Made by a program: the position numbers and the translations under genes. Below are positions 48,649 through 59,243 of a DNA stretch of 64,000 nucleotides, piece after piece. The notes beneath the pieces were generated by a model. The model searched no databases, was not told the origin of the DNA, and was given only the letters and a program-made list of their open reading frames with translations. The stretch is from Mycolicibacterium helvum (GTDB taxonomy: Bacteria; Actinomycetota; Actinomycetes; Mycobacteriales; Mycobacteriaceae): the NCBI RefSeq assembly GCF_010731895.1, contig NZ_AP022596.1:744001-808000 (forward strand). The letters run 5' to 3'. How positions within the stretch are numbered: position 1 is the first letter of the stretch; every line of letters begins with the position of its first letter.

Positions 48649-49917
48649 TCAGCCAACCCGCTTGCGACGAGCGAAATCTTCCAGGAGATCAGCCGCCCTC
48701 GTCGCGCTGTCGGCCGGCCTGATCATCCTGGCGGCAAGCTCGCGGGCACGGGTGAGGTAGGCCGGGGCCAGGATGGTGCGCAGATCGGCGACCAGCGTTT
48801 TCTCGGTCGCCGCGGTGAACTTCCGAGTGGCGCCCACCTTCAGGCCTTTGACCGCAGCACCCCAGATCACCTGCACATCGGCCATATACAGGACCAATGT
48901 CGGCAGCCCGGCGCGCAGGCCCGCCGCGGTGGTGCCGGCGCCGCCGTGGTGCACAACGGCCCGACACGACGGGAAGATCGTCGCGTAGTTCACCGCGCCC
49001 ACCACCTTGACGTGGTCGAACTGCGGGACGTCACTGAAATCGGTCCAACCGGCGCACACCAGCGCCCGCTCGCCCACCTGCGCGCAGGCGCCCGCAATCA
49101 TGGCGATCATGTCGGCGGGCGACTCGACCGGGATGCTGCCGAACCCGAAACAGATTGGCGGGGTTCCCGCGGCGATCCAGGACATGACATCGTCGTCGGC
49201 TTCGGTCGCCAACTCGAGAGTCAGGGTGCCGACGAACGGCCGCTGGCCATCCCACCCTGCCCACTCATCTGCCAATCCCGGAAACAAGGCGTCGTCGTAG
49301 GCCTGGATTTCCAGCGATTCGAGTTCAGCGATCCGCCCCGGCACAGGCCCCGTCGCAGGCGGCAGGCCCAGTTCCCGCCGCGCCAAACCGACGACGTTCT
49401 TCACCGAAAGCCAGACCACCCATTCGTAAACCTTCATCGCCGCGCGCAGCACCGGCCCAGGCACACGCGGCAAGAGCTTGCCGTTGACCCGCATCGGAAA
49501 CCAGAACACCGTCGCCAGCGGGACACCACAGTATTCCGAGACGTCGAACACGAGTTCCTCGTAACTGACGCCACTCACCAGCACGTCGGCCCCACCCGCT
49601 ACCGATGCGAGCGACCTGCTCATCTCGGTCCACGCCCGCATACCCGGCTCGCGCGATTCGCGGAGATACTTCTGCACCTCCCGGAAACGCCAGAAGTTAC
49701 GGAAGAAATAGCCCCAGAAGTCGCGGGTGTCCTCCAACCACGCCCGGGTATCGGGTCCGTAAGCGACCGCAGCGAGGCCGACGGATTCCGCCGATCCGAT
49801 CGAGTCTGGCGGAATGGCCATGAGCACGTCGTGACCGCGGCGCATCAGCTCGCGGCCGACGGCGATGCCGGGCTCGACATCCCCACGGGTTCCGTAGAAA
49901 GCCAGCACAAATTTCAT
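48649..49917 (-). CDS. GPL-type glycosyltransferase (GT-B)
   Basis: About 422 residues from MKFVLAFYGTRGDVEPGIAV; ATG 49917 is preceded by GGGAGC at a good distance, so the 11-codon extension to 49950 is rejected. The donor-site AVVHHGGAGTTAAGLRAGLP lies near 322 and ICFGFGSIPVESPADMIAMI near 260. It begins 23 bp after the sulfotransferase stop and is probably co-expressed with it. Fourth glycosyltransferase of this family in the window. Confidence 0.89.
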   Translation of the reverse strand: MKFVLAFYGTRGDVEPGIAVGRELMRRGHDVLMAIPPDSIGSAESVGLAAVAYGPDTRAWLEDTRDFWGYFFRNFWRFREVQKYLRESREPGMRAWTEMSRSLASVAGGADVLVSGVSYEELVFDVSEYCGVPLATVFWFPMRVNGKLLPRVPGPVLRAAMKVYEWVVWLSVKNVVGLARRELGLPPATGPVPGRIAELESLEIQAYDDALFPGLADEWAGWDGQRPFVGTLTLELATEADDDVMSWIAAGTPPICFGFGSIPVESPADMIAMIAGACAQVGERALVCAGWTDFSDVPQFDHVKVVGAVNYATIFPSCRAVVHHGGAGTTAAGLRAGLPTLVLYMADVQVIWGAAVKGLKVGATRKFTAATEKTLVADLRTILAPAYLTRARELAARMIRPADSATRAADLLEDFARRKRVG

Positions 49918-49940
49918 CGGATGCTCCCGACCCGACCCGG

Positions 49941-50957
49941 CTACGCCCACGTGCCCTTGCGCCGGTGAACCAGCGCAAGGGTCTCGAGGCCGAGCTTCAC
50001 AACGAACGGCGGCAACAAGCGGTCGAGATTGCGGTAGCGGCCGGCATCCTTGAACACCTGCCGGAACCCGCGTTCGCTTGCCCCGTAAGCCGCGAAGACG
50101 CGATCCAGCTCGGCCTCATCCCACGACCCGTCTCGCGCGGCCGCGGCAAGCGATTCGTAGACCGTGCCGATCCAGTCGGTGCCGAATGGCTCGGTCACCT
50201 GGCCGCGGGTTTGATGGTGCCGCAAATCCGGGGTCAGGAACTCGTCGACTTCGGCCTCATCTTTGGCGTCGAGATCGATCGCGATCGCCGTGGAGATTCG
50301 CTTCAATTCCCGGCGCCAGTCTTCGAGGAGATTGGAGTATTCAACGAACACGCGCGGTACGTCACGGGTGTCCCGTTCGGCCAGCAGACTGTATTTCAGC
50401 CACCAGGCACAGGTGAGCTCCGGTGAGGAGTCGACGTAATTTTGCTGGTTGGCACGCTTCTCCAGAGATCCGATGATCTCGTCCGGATGGCGTACCGCGA
50501 CTACGGCCGCGACGTCGAAGCCGGCCTGACGCGCGGCCTCGAACCAGATCCGGGACACCGCGGTCGTTTTCGGTTCCTTGATGATCAGGACCGGGGCGGG
50601 CGGCAAGCTGGCGAGGTAGTCCTTGAGCTTGGCCACCCAGGCGCCGTTCTTCTCGGCGGCGAACGCGCCGTCCTGGTAGGAATCCAGGGCCGTGTCGTAC
50701 CCGGAGCTGTCGTGATCATGCAGGATCGCCTGATTCAGATGGATGACGGCGCGCGCCTCGAAAAACCCGCGCGGATTCTCCGAGGTAGCGCCCAACAGGC
50801 CGGGCGGAAGCGAGCCGCCGCACAGGGAGAGAACTCGCGCCAGCGCCGAGGTTCCGGACCGGCCATTGCCCAACACAAAAAGAGCCACCGGGCGACTCCG
50901 AGCCCCCGGTTGCGGGGTATCTCGAGGATTCTCGGCACTGGGCCGGCTTGTCATCAC
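49941..50957 (-). CDS. PAPS-dependent sulfotransferase family protein
   Basis: About 338 residues. The 5'-phosphosulfate-binding loop FVLGNGRSGTSALARVLSLC lies near 26-45, and VVAVRHPDEIIGSLEKR carries the 3'-phosphate-binding Arg/Ser region. It should transfer sulfate from PAPS to a hydroxyl, most likely on a sugar or the peptide of the lipopeptide. The start codons GTG-ATG at 50957-50952 come six bases after a TATTCT box, suggesting a leaderless transcript from a promoter divergent to the acyltransferase at 51065. Followed closely by a glycosyltransferase. Confidence 0.85.
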   Translation of the reverse strand: MMTSRPSAENPRDTPQPGARSRPVALFVLGNGRSGTSALARVLSLCGGSLPPGLLGATSENPRGFFEARAVIHLNQAILHDHDSSGYDTALDSYQDGAFAAEKNGAWVAKLKDYLASLPPAPVLIIKEPKTTAVSRIWFEAARQAGFDVAAVVAVRHPDEIIGSLEKRANQQNYVDSSPELTCAWWLKYSLLAERDTRDVPRVFVEYSNLLEDWRRELKRISTAIAIDLDAKDEAEVDEFLTPDLRHHQTRGQVTEPFGTDWIGTVYESLAAAARDGSWDEAELDRVFAAYGASERGFRQVFKDAGRYRNLDRLLPPFVVKLGLETLALVHRRKGTWA

Positions 50958-51065
50958 AGCGGCAGAATAGGGTTCTCGTGAGCGCTTCGACAAGGTGTTG
51001 AGCCGTTGCGGTGCACCACCCAACCTCGCCAAATCACAACAACCCGTCGGCTACTCTGACGCTCG
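50957..51065. promoter_or_regulatory. Divergent pair of leaderless-type promoters
   Basis: On the minus strand TATTCT (50969-50964) is followed by six bases and GTG 50957. On the plus strand TACTCT (51052-51057) is followed by seven bases and GTG 51065. Both fit mycobacterial promoters in which transcription starts at the initiation codon; neither gene has a ribosome site at that start. Confidence 0.45.
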
Positions 51066-52456
51066 TGTCAATCCAGGACCGTCCTGCGCAAGCACCCGAT
51101 GATGCGCGGCGGGACAACCTGCTCGTACTGATGGATCAAGCCTTCTATGCGGGCCATCACGCCGCCGGCCAGCAGGAAGTGATGCAGGTCGGCTGGGTCT
51201 ATCACCACCCAGTCGACATCGAGGGATTGGAGCGTTTTCGCGACAAACTCGGTCAAGGAATGATGGGACGGCTCATCGAGCGGTCACCGCTGCCGTTCGG
51301 CCGGTGGCGGTGGGTATCGGACCCCAATCCGGCCCCACTGGATATCGCCGAGGCCGTTCGCCCGCGGGATGAGCTCGGCGACTGGTTCGACGAGCGCACC
51401 CAACTACCTATCGACCCGGAATCGGGACCCGGCTGGCGGATCAGCGTGGTCCGTCTCAGCGACGGCTCGACCGCCATCAGCTTGGTGCTGTCTCACTACG
51501 TCATCGACGGCATCGGTGCGGCCGTCGCGGTGACCCAGGCGCTCCTCGACCTGCCCGTCGATCTTGGCTATCCGCCCCCTCGGTCGCGCTCTCGGCTGCA
51601 GGCCTTGGTTCAAGACGCCCGCGGAACCGCACGGGATGCCCCGGATACGGTGCGGGCATTTCTCGCGGCGGTGAAAGAGGCCCGCCGCCGCCAGCAGGAT
51701 GTTGTGCACTCCCAGGCCCAGGCATCATTGCCTGGCCCGCCGACCAGCGGCGCCGACGACCTCATGATCGTGCCCAACATCTGGATCCGGATCCGGCTGG
51801 ACGAGTGGAATGCGCTTGCGGAAACTCTGGGCGGCACAGTGAGCGCGCTGGCTGCGGCGTTCACCGCGAGACTCGACCGGCACATGGGACGCACGCATGG
51901 GGATGCCGACAATGTCAGAATGCTGCTCACCGTCAATACCCGCACCATGGACGATGCGCGGGCGATCGCCGTCTCGTTTGTCCGGGTCGGCATCGACCCG
52001 GAGTGCGTGACGGCCGATCTGACTCCCGCCCGCGCCGCGATCAAACAGGCGCTCAAGGACGCAAAAGACACCCCCGACGAATCGGCGGAGCTCGTTGCCC
52101 TGACGCCGTTCACCCCCAAACGGGCGTGGAAGCATCTGATGGACTACGCGGTCAGCGACCCGGAGCAACCCGCGGTGTGCTCGAGCCTCGGCGATACGGG
52201 TCCGGCCGCAAGCCGCCCCGACGGCACGCTGTCCGACGGGATGTTCGCTCGAGGAGCGAGCCAGAACGTGACGCGCGGCTGGCTTGAACGAGCGGGCAGC
52301 CAACTGCACGTCTTTGTCGGCACCTCGATGGAGATGAATCAGGTCGGCGTGTGCGTGCGCGGCTACCAACCAGGTGCTGTGACAACCAGGTCCCAGTTGC
52401 GGGAGTTGGCCGAGCGCGCACTGACTGAATTCGGCCTCGCCGGCGAGATCGATTAG
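51065..52456 (+). CDS. Condensation/WS-DGAT-like acyltransferase
   Basis: About 463 residues of the chloramphenicol-acetyltransferase-like superfamily, with the active-site motif LVLSHYVIDGIGAAVAV near 139-155 (HxxxDG). It has the later DMIV-like block (DDLMIVPNIWIRI) and no A or carrier domain. Members include wax ester synthases and PapA-type acyltransferases. It could transfer a long acyl chain to the lipopeptide. Because NRPS2 ends in C-T without a release domain, it is also a candidate for offloading the peptide from the last carrier (inference only). It directly precedes the mmpS-mmpL genes. Confidence 0.78.
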   Translation: MSIQDRPAQAPDDARRDNLLVLMDQAFYAGHHAAGQQEVMQVGWVYHHPVDIEGLERFRDKLGQGMMGRLIERSPLPFGRWRWVSDPNPAPLDIAEAVRPRDELGDWFDERTQLPIDPESGPGWRISVVRLSDGSTAISLVLSHYVIDGIGAAVAVTQALLDLPVDLGYPPPRSRSRLQALVQDARGTARDAPDTVRAFLAAVKEARRRQQDVVHSQAQASLPGPPTSGADDLMIVPNIWIRIRLDEWNALAETLGGTVSALAAAFTARLDRHMGRTHGDADNVRMLLTVNTRTMDDARAIAVSFVRVGIDPECVTADLTPARAAIKQALKDAKDTPDESAELVALTPFTPKRAWKHLMDYAVSDPEQPAVCSSLGDTGPAASRPDGTLSDGMFARGASQNVTRGWLERAGSQLHVFVGTSMEMNQVGVCVRGYQPGAVTTRSQLRELAERALTEFGLAGEID

Positions 52457-52574
52457 CGGATCGTGCGCCGAACCCCCATAGATATGAGAGTCGGTGGCAC
52501 TGCGTCCTACCGCTTGCGGGCGCGTCAATGTGGCCTGCCTGCCAGCAACATAACAGTTAGCCATTACCGCGGCT

Positions 52575-52588
52575 TTACGCACGCGTAA
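52575..52588. promoter_or_regulatory. Inverted repeat upstream of mmpS
   Basis: TTACGC-AC-GCGTAA, with a CGTAAGC half repeated just downstream. It lies 66 bp before the small ORF and about 260 bp before mmpS, in the only non-coding stretch between the acyltransferase and the transporter genes. Could be an operator for a TetR-type regulator; none is encoded here. Confidence 0.35.
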
Positions 52589-52640
52589 GCCGTAAGCTCC
52601 GCTGTTGCATCACGAAAGAGCCCATACGGAGGCCATCAGC

Positions 52641-52766
52641 ATGATTGACTCTCGTCAAGATCGGTCGTGCTCTCGGCAACCCCGCTCGTTTGCGGAGATC
52701 GCCGGACGGGCGGACTGTGACGCCCGCCACGCGGACGCTAACCTGAGGTACCGCGTCGATGTGTAG
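52641..52766 (+). CDS. Small ORF (41 aa) with a good ribosome site, ahead of mmpS
   Basis: ATG at 52641 has GGAGG eight bases upstream. The frame runs 41 codons and ends at TAG 52766. The peptide is Arg- and Asp-rich (MIDSRQDRSCSRQPRSFAEI at its start), with no membrane segment and no family I know. Position and ribosome site argue for a translated leader, but it may be chance. The mmpS gene starts 69 bp later. Confidence 0.35.
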   Translation: MIDSRQDRSCSRQPRSFAEIAGRADCDARHADANLRYRVDV

Positions 52767-52835
52767 CTGTGCTTTCCATCCGACGGCTGGTACTACGAAC
52801 GGAAGCGCTTGGAAGATGGGAAAGGTCGTCGTGCG

Positions 52836-53420
52836 GTGATCGATGGAAGTTTGCCCGACGTTGAGCAAACTCAGCCCGATGTCACCGACTGGCCCCGCGA
52901 TGACACCGCTGAGCAGCCTGCCGACCAATCGCCGCCCCCGCCGCCCGCCCGGAGCGAATCCCGGAAGGGCCGTCGAAATCGAGGACTTGCGTTCACGTTG
53001 CTGAAGCGCCTGTGGATTCCGCTGCTCGTGATCGCCGTACTCGCTGCCGGCGGACTGACGGTGTCGCGCCTGCACGGCATCTTCGGATCAGAGACAGGCC
53101 TCTCCTACAGCGATACCAAGAACGAAAAGGCCAAACCTTACAACCCGAAGAAGATGAAATACGAGATCTTCGGACCGCCTGGGACCTCGGCCCAGATCAG
53201 TTATTTCGACGAAAACGGCAACCCGGTGCATACAGATGCGACACTGCCATGGTCGTTGGAGTTCCCGATCTCCGCCGCGGCAGGCATCGGAAGCATTGCC
53301 GCCCAGGGTGATAGCGACACCATTGGCTGCCGGATCTCGATAGACGGCGACGTGAAAGCGGACAACACCACGACGCACGAAGTGAGTTCCTTCGTCTCCT
53401 GTCTGCTGAAGGCCGCATGA
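52836..53420 (+). CDS. mmpS4: MmpS-family membrane protein
   Basis: About 194 residues. A hydrophilic Pro-rich N-terminus is followed by a basic KGRRNRG stretch and one membrane helix ([17 protein letters not shown]). The periplasmic MmpS domain contains [20 protein letters not shown] and ends [19 protein letters not shown]. MmpS proteins are partners of MmpL transporters; MmpS4 is needed for GPL export in M. smegmatis. The exact start is unsure: GTG 52836 is used, TTG 52809 is possible. Its TGA overlaps the mmpL ATG. Confidence 0.9.
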   Translation: MIDGSLPDVEQTQPDVTDWPRDDTAEQPADQSPPPPPARSESRKGRRNRGLAFTLLKRLWIPLLVIAVLAAGGLTVSRLHGIFGSETGLSYSDTKNEKAKPYNPKKMKYEIFGPPGTSAQISYFDENGNPVHTDATLPWSLEFPISAAAGIGSIAAQGDSDTIGCRISIDGDVKADNTTTHEVSSFVSCLLKAA

Positions 53421-56299
53421 GTAACCACCAGCTGGAAACAAGCCGGCCTTTCATTGCGCACAACATCCGCCGGTTCTCGGTGCTGGTCATCTTGGGGTGG
53501 ATGGCGATCATCGTCGGCTTGACCCTCGGCGTACCAACCCTGGAGCAGGTCGAGGCTGAGCACGCGGTATCGCTGAACCCCACCGATGCACCGTCTTATA
53601 AGGCGGCGATGCGAATCGGCGGAGCTTTCGATCAGTCCTACGCCGGTAATGCCGCCGCGATGATCGTCCTTGAAGGCCAGCAGCCGCTCGGCGATGACGC
53701 TCACGAGTACTACGACCGTATGATCCGCCAGTTCCGAGCCGATACCAAGCACGTTCAGAACATCCAGAACTTCTGGGGTGACCCCCTCACCAGGGGCGCC
53801 GCGGAGAGCGACGATGGTAAGGCCGCATACGTCCAGGTGCTGCTTTCCGGCAAACCGGGCGAGGCGTTGGCCAACGAATCGGTCCAATCCGTGCAGCACA
53901 TCATCGAGCAGACCCCCGCGCCGCCAGGCGTCAAAGCCTACGTGACCGGTCCCGCCGCGCTTGCCGCCGATATGAGCCGCGCCGGCAACAGCACGGTCAC
54001 CACGATCACGTTGGTGAGCATCGCGGTGATTTTCCTGACGCTGCTCATCGTCTACCGTTCGCCGCTCACCGTGATCGTGCTGCTGTTCGTCGTCGGAATA
54101 CAACTGTCAGCGGCCCGTGGCTTTGTTGCGTTACTCGGCCATCACGAGATCATTGGACTTACCACCTTCGCGGTAAACCTGTTGGTAGGCCTGGTGATCG
54201 CGGCCGGCACGGACTACGCAATCTTTTTCATCGGCCGATATCATGAGGCGCGTCTGGCCGGCGAAGACCGGCAAACGGCGTTCTACACCATGTATCAAGG
54301 TGTCGCGAAGGTGGTGCTGGCCACCGGCCTGACGGTGGCCGGAGCGACGCTCTGCCTCAGCTTCACCCGGTTACCTTTCTTCCAAGCCCTCGGCGTTCCC
54401 TGCGCGGTAGGCATCTTGGTCGCGGTCGCGGTTGCCCTCACGCTGGTGCCGGCCGTGATTGCGGCGGGAAGCCGCTTTGGTCTGTTCGAGCCCAAGCGAA
54501 AAGTCACAGCTCGTGGATGGCGGCGAATCGGGACGGCGATCGTTCGCTGGCCTGGACCAATCCTGGTCGCTTCGTTGGCGATTACCCTTGTCGGACTTTT
54601 GACGCTGCCGGGATTCAAACCCGATTACAACGACCAGCACTTTCTTCCCAAGAACATCCCGGCTGCCGAGGGAATTGCTGCGGCATCACGACATTTTCCA
54701 CCGTCGGCGATGATGTCACCTGAGATCTTGATGGTCGAGACCGATCACGACCTCCGCAATTCGGCAGACTTCTTGGTGCTGAACAAACTGGCGAAAGCAG
54801 TACTTGCTATACCGGGTATCGAGAAAGTCCAAGCCATAACCCGGCCCGAGGGAACGCCGATCGCGCACACCACGATTCCCTACCTGATGAGCGCGCAACA
54901 AGCCGGCCAGCAGCAATTCATGTTCTTTCAGAAACAGCGCATGTCAGATCTGCTCGCGCAGGCCGATCAATTGGGACAAACCATCACCATCATGTCGAAT
55001 ATGTATGACTTGATGAAGCAGCTGTCGACAACCATGCACAGCATGGTCAAAAGCACGCATGAAATGTCTGACATCACGATGGAATTGCGTGATCATATCG
55101 CCGACTTCGAGGATTTTTTCCGGCCCATACGAAATTATCTGTATTGGGAACCGCACTGCTTCGACATTCCGCTGTGCTGGTCGATCAGAAGCATTTTCGA
55201 CGTCCTCGACGGCGTCGACGGACTGACCGAGAAGCTGGCGCAGCTGACCGCGAATCTCGACCAGATGGACGTGATCATGCCGCAACTGCTCGCGCAGTTC
55301 CCGGAAATGATCGCAATCATGACCAGCATGAAAGCAATGCTGCTCACGATGCACAGCACCATGTCCGGGGTCTTCGGCCAGATGGACGACAACGGCGCCA
55401 ATTCGACCGCCATGGGTAAAGCCTTCGACGCCGCGCAGAACGATGATTCGTTCTACATTCCACCGGAAGTCTTCAAGAACGAAGATTTCAAGCGGGTCAT
55501 GAAGATCTTCATCTCGGCGGACGGCAAAGCCACCCGCATGCTCATTTCTCAAAAAGGTGATCCCACATCGCCCGACGGCATCGGCCGGGTCGACGCCATA
55601 AAAAGTGCGGCCGAAGAAGCACTAAAGGGCACCCCACTGGAAGGGTCGCAAATCTCTCTGGCCGGCACAGCGGCTTTGGTGAAAGACACGGTGACTGGAA
55701 CAAGATACGATCTGATAATCGCGGTCGTTTCAGCACTGTGCCTGATATTCGTCGTGATGCTGATCGTGACGCGAAGTCTGATTGCCGCAATGGTTATCGT
55801 TGGTACGGTACTTATCTCGTTGGGCGCATCCTTCGGTCTGGCCGTTTTCATTTGGCAGTATCTGCTCGGAATACAATTGCACTGGTCGGTCTTCGTGATG
55901 ACGGTGATCATTCTTCTGGCAGTCGGATCTGACTACAACTTGTTGTTGGTCGCCAGAATGAAGGAAGAATTGGGCGCCGGCATCAATACGGGGATCATTC
56001 GGGCAATGGCGGGCACCGGCAAGGTCGTGACAACCGCCGGCCTGGTATTCGCGTTCACCATGGCGTCGATGATCGTCAGCGACGTGATCAGCATCGGCCA
56101 GGTAGGCACGACGATCGCCGTCGGTCTGCTGTTCGACACCTTGGTCGTGCGCGCATTCATGACACCGTCCATCGCCGCCCTGTTAGGCCGCTGGTTCTGG
56201 TGGCCGCAACTGGTTCGGCCCCGCCCCGCCAGCACGATGCTCCGGCCGACAGGACCGCGTCCGTTGGTGCGCGCGTTGTTGCAGAACCAAGAGAAGTAA
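53417..56299 (+). CDS. mmpL4a: MmpL RND-family lipid transporter, first of a tandem pair
   Basis: A 960-residue RND transporter with two halves: one N-terminal helix ([20 protein letters not shown]), a periplasmic domain, a helix bundle from about 195, a second large periplasmic domain and a second bundle from about 770. [14 protein letters not shown] near 264 and [19 protein letters not shown] near 838 hold the Asp-Tyr pairs equivalent to the MmpL3 proton relay. The second periplasmic domain has a long Met-rich, coiled-coil-like stretch (about 490-660) typical of the MmpL4 class. Start ATG overlaps the mmpS stop. In GPL producers a tandem mmpL pair with this order exports the lipopeptide. 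Confidence 0.93.
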   Translation: MSNHQLETSRPFIAHNIRRFSVLVILGWMAIIVGLTLGVPTLEQVEAEHAVSLNPTDAPSYKAAMRIGGAFDQSYAGNAAAMIVLEGQQPLGDDAHEYYDRMIRQFRADTKHVQNIQNFWGDPLTRGAAESDDGKAAYVQVLLSGKPGEALANESVQSVQHIIEQTPAPPGVKAYVTGPAALAADMSRAGNSTVTTITLVSIAVIFLTLLIVYRSPLTVIVLLFVVGIQLSAARGFVALLGHHEIIGLTTFAVNLLVGLVIAAGTDYAIFFIGRYHEARLAGEDRQTAFYTMYQGVAKVVLATGLTVAGATLCLSFTRLPFFQALGVPCAVGILVAVAVALTLVPAVIAAGSRFGLFEPKRKVTARGWRRIGTAIVRWPGPILVASLAITLVGLLTLPGFKPDYNDQHFLPKNIPAAEGIAAASRHFPPSAMMSPEILMVETDHDLRNSADFLVLNKLAKAVLAIPGIEKVQAITRPEGTPIAHTTIPYLMSAQQAGQQQFMFFQKQRMSDLLAQADQLGQTITIMSNMYDLMKQLSTTMHSMVKSTHEMSDITMELRDHIADFEDFFRPIRNYLYWEPHCFDIPLCWSIRSIFDVLDGVDGLTEKLAQLTANLDQMDVIMPQLLAQFPEMIAIMTSMKAMLLTMHSTMSGVFGQMDDNGANSTAMGKAFDAAQNDDSFYIPPEVFKNEDFKRVMKIFISADGKATRMLISQKGDPTSPDGIGRVDAIKSAAEEALKGTPLEGSQISLAGTAALVKDTVTGTRYDLIIAVVSALCLIFVVMLIVTRSLIAAMVIVGTVLISLGASFGLAVFIWQYLLGIQLHWSVFVMTVIILLAVGSDYNLLLVARMKEELGAGINTGIIRAMAGTGKVVTTAGLVFAFTMASMIVSDVISIGQVGTTIAVGLLFDTLVVRAFMTPSIAALLGRWFWWPQLVRPRPASTMLRPTGPRPLVRALLQNQEK

Positions 56300-59239
56300 G
56301 TGTCGGCCATCCAGACCAAGACAGAGCCGACCCACCAGCTCAGTCGGCCGTTGATCGCGCGGTCGATCCGAACGCTGTCGCCTCTCATCATTGCGGTCTG
56401 GGTGGCGGTCACGGTTTATGTGACGTTCTTCGTCCCTTGGCTGGAGACCGTCAGCCGGGACCATTCCGTGCCGATGGCCCCACAGGACGCCCCGGCAGTG
56501 GTGGCCATGCACCGGATGGGCAACGAGTTCAAAGAGTCCACCTCCGACAGTTTCGCCATGCTGGTGATGGAGGGCCAGCAGGAACTCGGCGACGAGGCAC
56601 ACACGTACTACGACGGACTGATTCGCGCGCTGAAGAGCGATACGAAGCACGTCGAACATGTGCAGGATTTGTGGGGAGATCGACTCACCGCGGCGGGTGC
56701 GCAAAGTAAAGACGGCAAGGCCGTCTACATCCAATTGAATCTGGCCGGCAACCAGGGCACAACGTTGGGCCAACAATCAATTGCCGCGGTCCGCAACATC
56801 GCCGAACAGACTCCGGCGCCGCCCGGTATCAAGGTCTACGTCACCGGGCCCGCCGCGCTCGTGTCGGACATGCAACATGCCGGCGACCACTCGATGATCA
56901 AGATGACTGCCGTCGGGGCCGTCCTCATTTTTGCGGTCCTGCTTCTCGTCTACCGATCGATCCTCACCGTTCTCGGTCTGTTGCTCACCGTCGGTATCGA
57001 AGTCCTCATCGCCCGAGGGACCGTCGCGTTTCTCGCCGACCACAACGTCATCGGTCTCTCGACATTCGCGACCAGCCTGCTGGTTGCCCTGGCGATGGCG
57101 GCCGGGACCGACTACGGAATCTTCTTCTTCGGCCGGTACCACGAGGCGCGCCACGCCGGCGAAGACATCGAAACCGCCTTTTACAGCACCTTCCGCAGCG
57201 TCGCCCCCGTCGTCTTGGGCAGCGGTCTGACCATCGCCGGAGCGATGCTGTGCCTGAGTGTCACCCGGATACCCATCTTCCAAAGCATGGGCGTGCCATC
57301 CGCTGTCGGCATGTTCGTCGCCGTCGCGGTGGCCGTCACACTGGTCCCATCGCTGCTGGCCGTCGGAAGCCACCTCAAATTGTTCGACCCGAAGGTCCGG
57401 CTCAAGAACCGCCGGTGGCGACGAATCGGAACGGCGGTCGTTCGCTGGCCGGTTCCCATCCTCATCACGACCATAGCGATCGCGCTGGTCGGGCTGCTCG
57501 CGCTGCCGGGCTACCAGACCAGTTACAACGATCGCTTGTACATACCGCAGGATCTACCGGCAAACGTGGGAAACGCGGCTGCCGATCGCCATTTCTCCCA
57601 GGCCCGGATGATGCCCGAAATTCTGATGATCGAATCCGATCACGATATGCGGAACCCCTCGGATTTCCTCATATTGCACAAACTGGCCAAAGCTATTTTC
57701 CAGGTTCCAGGCATATCTCGGGTTCAGGGCATAACACGGCCCGAGGGAACACCGATCGAACACACCTCCATACCCTTCCTCATGGACATGCAGAATGCGG
57801 GCATGCAGAGCAGCCTGAACTTTATGAAAACCCGCATGAATGACCTGCTCGAACAGGTCAAAATGATCGATAGACAAATCGCGCTGATGAAGCGTATGTA
57901 TGAACTGCAAAAGCAGCTCAACGGCATCACCCACGACTCGTTCATCACAACGAAAGAGATGTCGCAAGTCGTTACTGTTCTCATGGGCAGCTCGGCAGAC
58001 TTCGACGATTTCTTCAGGCCTATTCGCGCCTATTTGTACTGGGAACCGCACTGCTACAACATTCCGCTCTGCGTAGCGGTGCGATCGATATTCGACTCGA
58101 TCGACGGCATATCCGCACTCAACGACAAGATGAAGGAAATGCTGGTTCAGTTCGGGACATTGGACCAGCTGATGCCCCAGCTTCTCGCACAGATGCCGCA
58201 GATGATCGCAATCATGGAATCCATGCGGGACATGATGCTGAAGATGCACAGCACCATGTCCGGGTCATTCGGTGTATTGGACGATTCGAACTCGAACACC
58301 CTTGCCATGGGGCAGGCGTTCGACGCGGCGCAAAACGACGATACCTTCTACCTTCCGCCCGAGGTCTTCCAGAACCCGGATTTCCAGCGGGCGATGAGCG
58401 CCTACCTGTCCCCCGATGGCAAAGCAGCGCGATTCATCATCTCCCACAAGGACGAACCCGCGTCCCCGCAGGGCATCGCAAGTATCGCCAAGATCAGGAC
58501 CGCGGCGGAGGAAGCTCTCAAGACAACACCGCTGCGGGGCTCCAAGATCTATATCGCCGGCACCGCAGCGACATTCAAGGACTTCAGCGACGGCTCCAAA
58601 TACGACCTCTGGATCGCGGCCGTGGGCGCACTCTGTCTGATCTTCATCATCATGCTGCTCATCACCCGTAGCTTGATTGCCTCCCTGGTGATCGTGGGCA
58701 CGGTGGCGCTGTCGCTGGGCGCTTCATTTGGGCTCTCGGTACTGCTCTGGCAGTACATTCTGGGCATCAAATTGCACTGGATGGTATTGCCGATGTCGGT
58801 GATCGTGCTCTTGGCGGTTGGCTCGGACTACAACCTGCTCTTGGTATCCCGAATAAAAGAAGAACTCGGCGCGGGCATCAACACCGGCATCATCCGCGCC
58901 ATGGGCGGCACCGGCAAGGTCGTGACCAACGCCGGGCTGGTGTTCGCGTTCACCATGGCTTCGATGGTGATCAGCGATCTGCAGATCATCGGTCAGGTCG
59001 GCACCACGATCGGCCTGGGCCTGCTATTCGACACCTTGGTTGTACGGTCGTTCATGACACCGGCGATCGCCGTGTTGCTCGGACGCTGGTTCTGGTGGCC
59101 GCAGCGGGTTCGGCCACGCCCGGCCAGCTTCATGCTCCGGTCGCAAGGAACGCGTGCGTCAGTGCGGACGTTAATGCTGCCGCACGAAGACCGCGACGAC
59201 GATGCGCTAACTACCGAAATCCCAAGGACTTCGGTCTGA
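56300..59239 (+). CDS. mmpL4b: MmpL RND-family lipid transporter, second of a tandem pair
   Basis: A 979-residue paralogue of the preceding transporter. Its GTG directly follows the previous TAA. It has [14 protein letters not shown] near 269, [19 protein letters not shown] near 841, and the same Met-rich periplasmic coiled-coil region with the [20 protein letters not shown] motif, including the two conserved Cys. The hydrophilic C-terminal tail is Asp/Glu-rich and slightly longer than in the first copy. The two likely work as a heteromeric or sequential export pair with MmpS. It converges on rmlCD with four bases between the stops. Confidence 0.93.
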   Translation: MSAIQTKTEPTHQLSRPLIARSIRTLSPLIIAVWVAVTVYVTFFVPWLETVSRDHSVPMAPQDAPAVVAMHRMGNEFKESTSDSFAMLVMEGQQELGDEAHTYYDGLIRALKSDTKHVEHVQDLWGDRLTAAGAQSKDGKAVYIQLNLAGNQGTTLGQQSIAAVRNIAEQTPAPPGIKVYVTGPAALVSDMQHAGDHSMIKMTAVGAVLIFAVLLLVYRSILTVLGLLLTVGIEVLIARGTVAFLADHNVIGLSTFATSLLVALAMAAGTDYGIFFFGRYHEARHAGEDIETAFYSTFRSVAPVVLGSGLTIAGAMLCLSVTRIPIFQSMGVPSAVGMFVAVAVAVTLVPSLLAVGSHLKLFDPKVRLKNRRWRRIGTAVVRWPVPILITTIAIALVGLLALPGYQTSYNDRLYIPQDLPANVGNAAADRHFSQARMMPEILMIESDHDMRNPSDFLILHKLAKAIFQVPGISRVQGITRPEGTPIEHTSIPFLMDMQNAGMQSSLNFMKTRMNDLLEQVKMIDRQIALMKRMYELQKQLNGITHDSFITTKEMSQVVTVLMGSSADFDDFFRPIRAYLYWEPHCYNIPLCVAVRSIFDSIDGISALNDKMKEMLVQFGTLDQLMPQLLAQMPQMIAIMESMRDMMLKMHSTMSGSFGVLDDSNSNTLAMGQAFDAAQNDDTFYLPPEVFQNPDFQRAMSAYLSPDGKAARFIISHKDEPASPQGIASIAKIRTAAEEALKTTPLRGSKIYIAGTAATFKDFSDGSKYDLWIAAVGALCLIFIIMLLITRSLIASLVIVGTVALSLGASFGLSVLLWQYILGIKLHWMVLPMSVIVLLAVGSDYNLLLVSRIKEELGAGINTGIIRAMGGTGKVVTNAGLVFAFTMASMVISDLQIIGQVGTTIGLGLLFDTLVVRSFMTPAIAVLLGRWFWWPQRVRPRPASFMLRSQGTRASVRTLMLPHEDRDDDALTTEIPRTSV

Positions 59240-59243
59240 TTCG

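Noticed and set aside
52575..53075. Minus-strand open frame of 166 codons across the mmpS start
   Set aside because: It is antisense to mmpS and the small ORF, has no recognisable motif, and its reading frame is explained by the mmpS codon bias.
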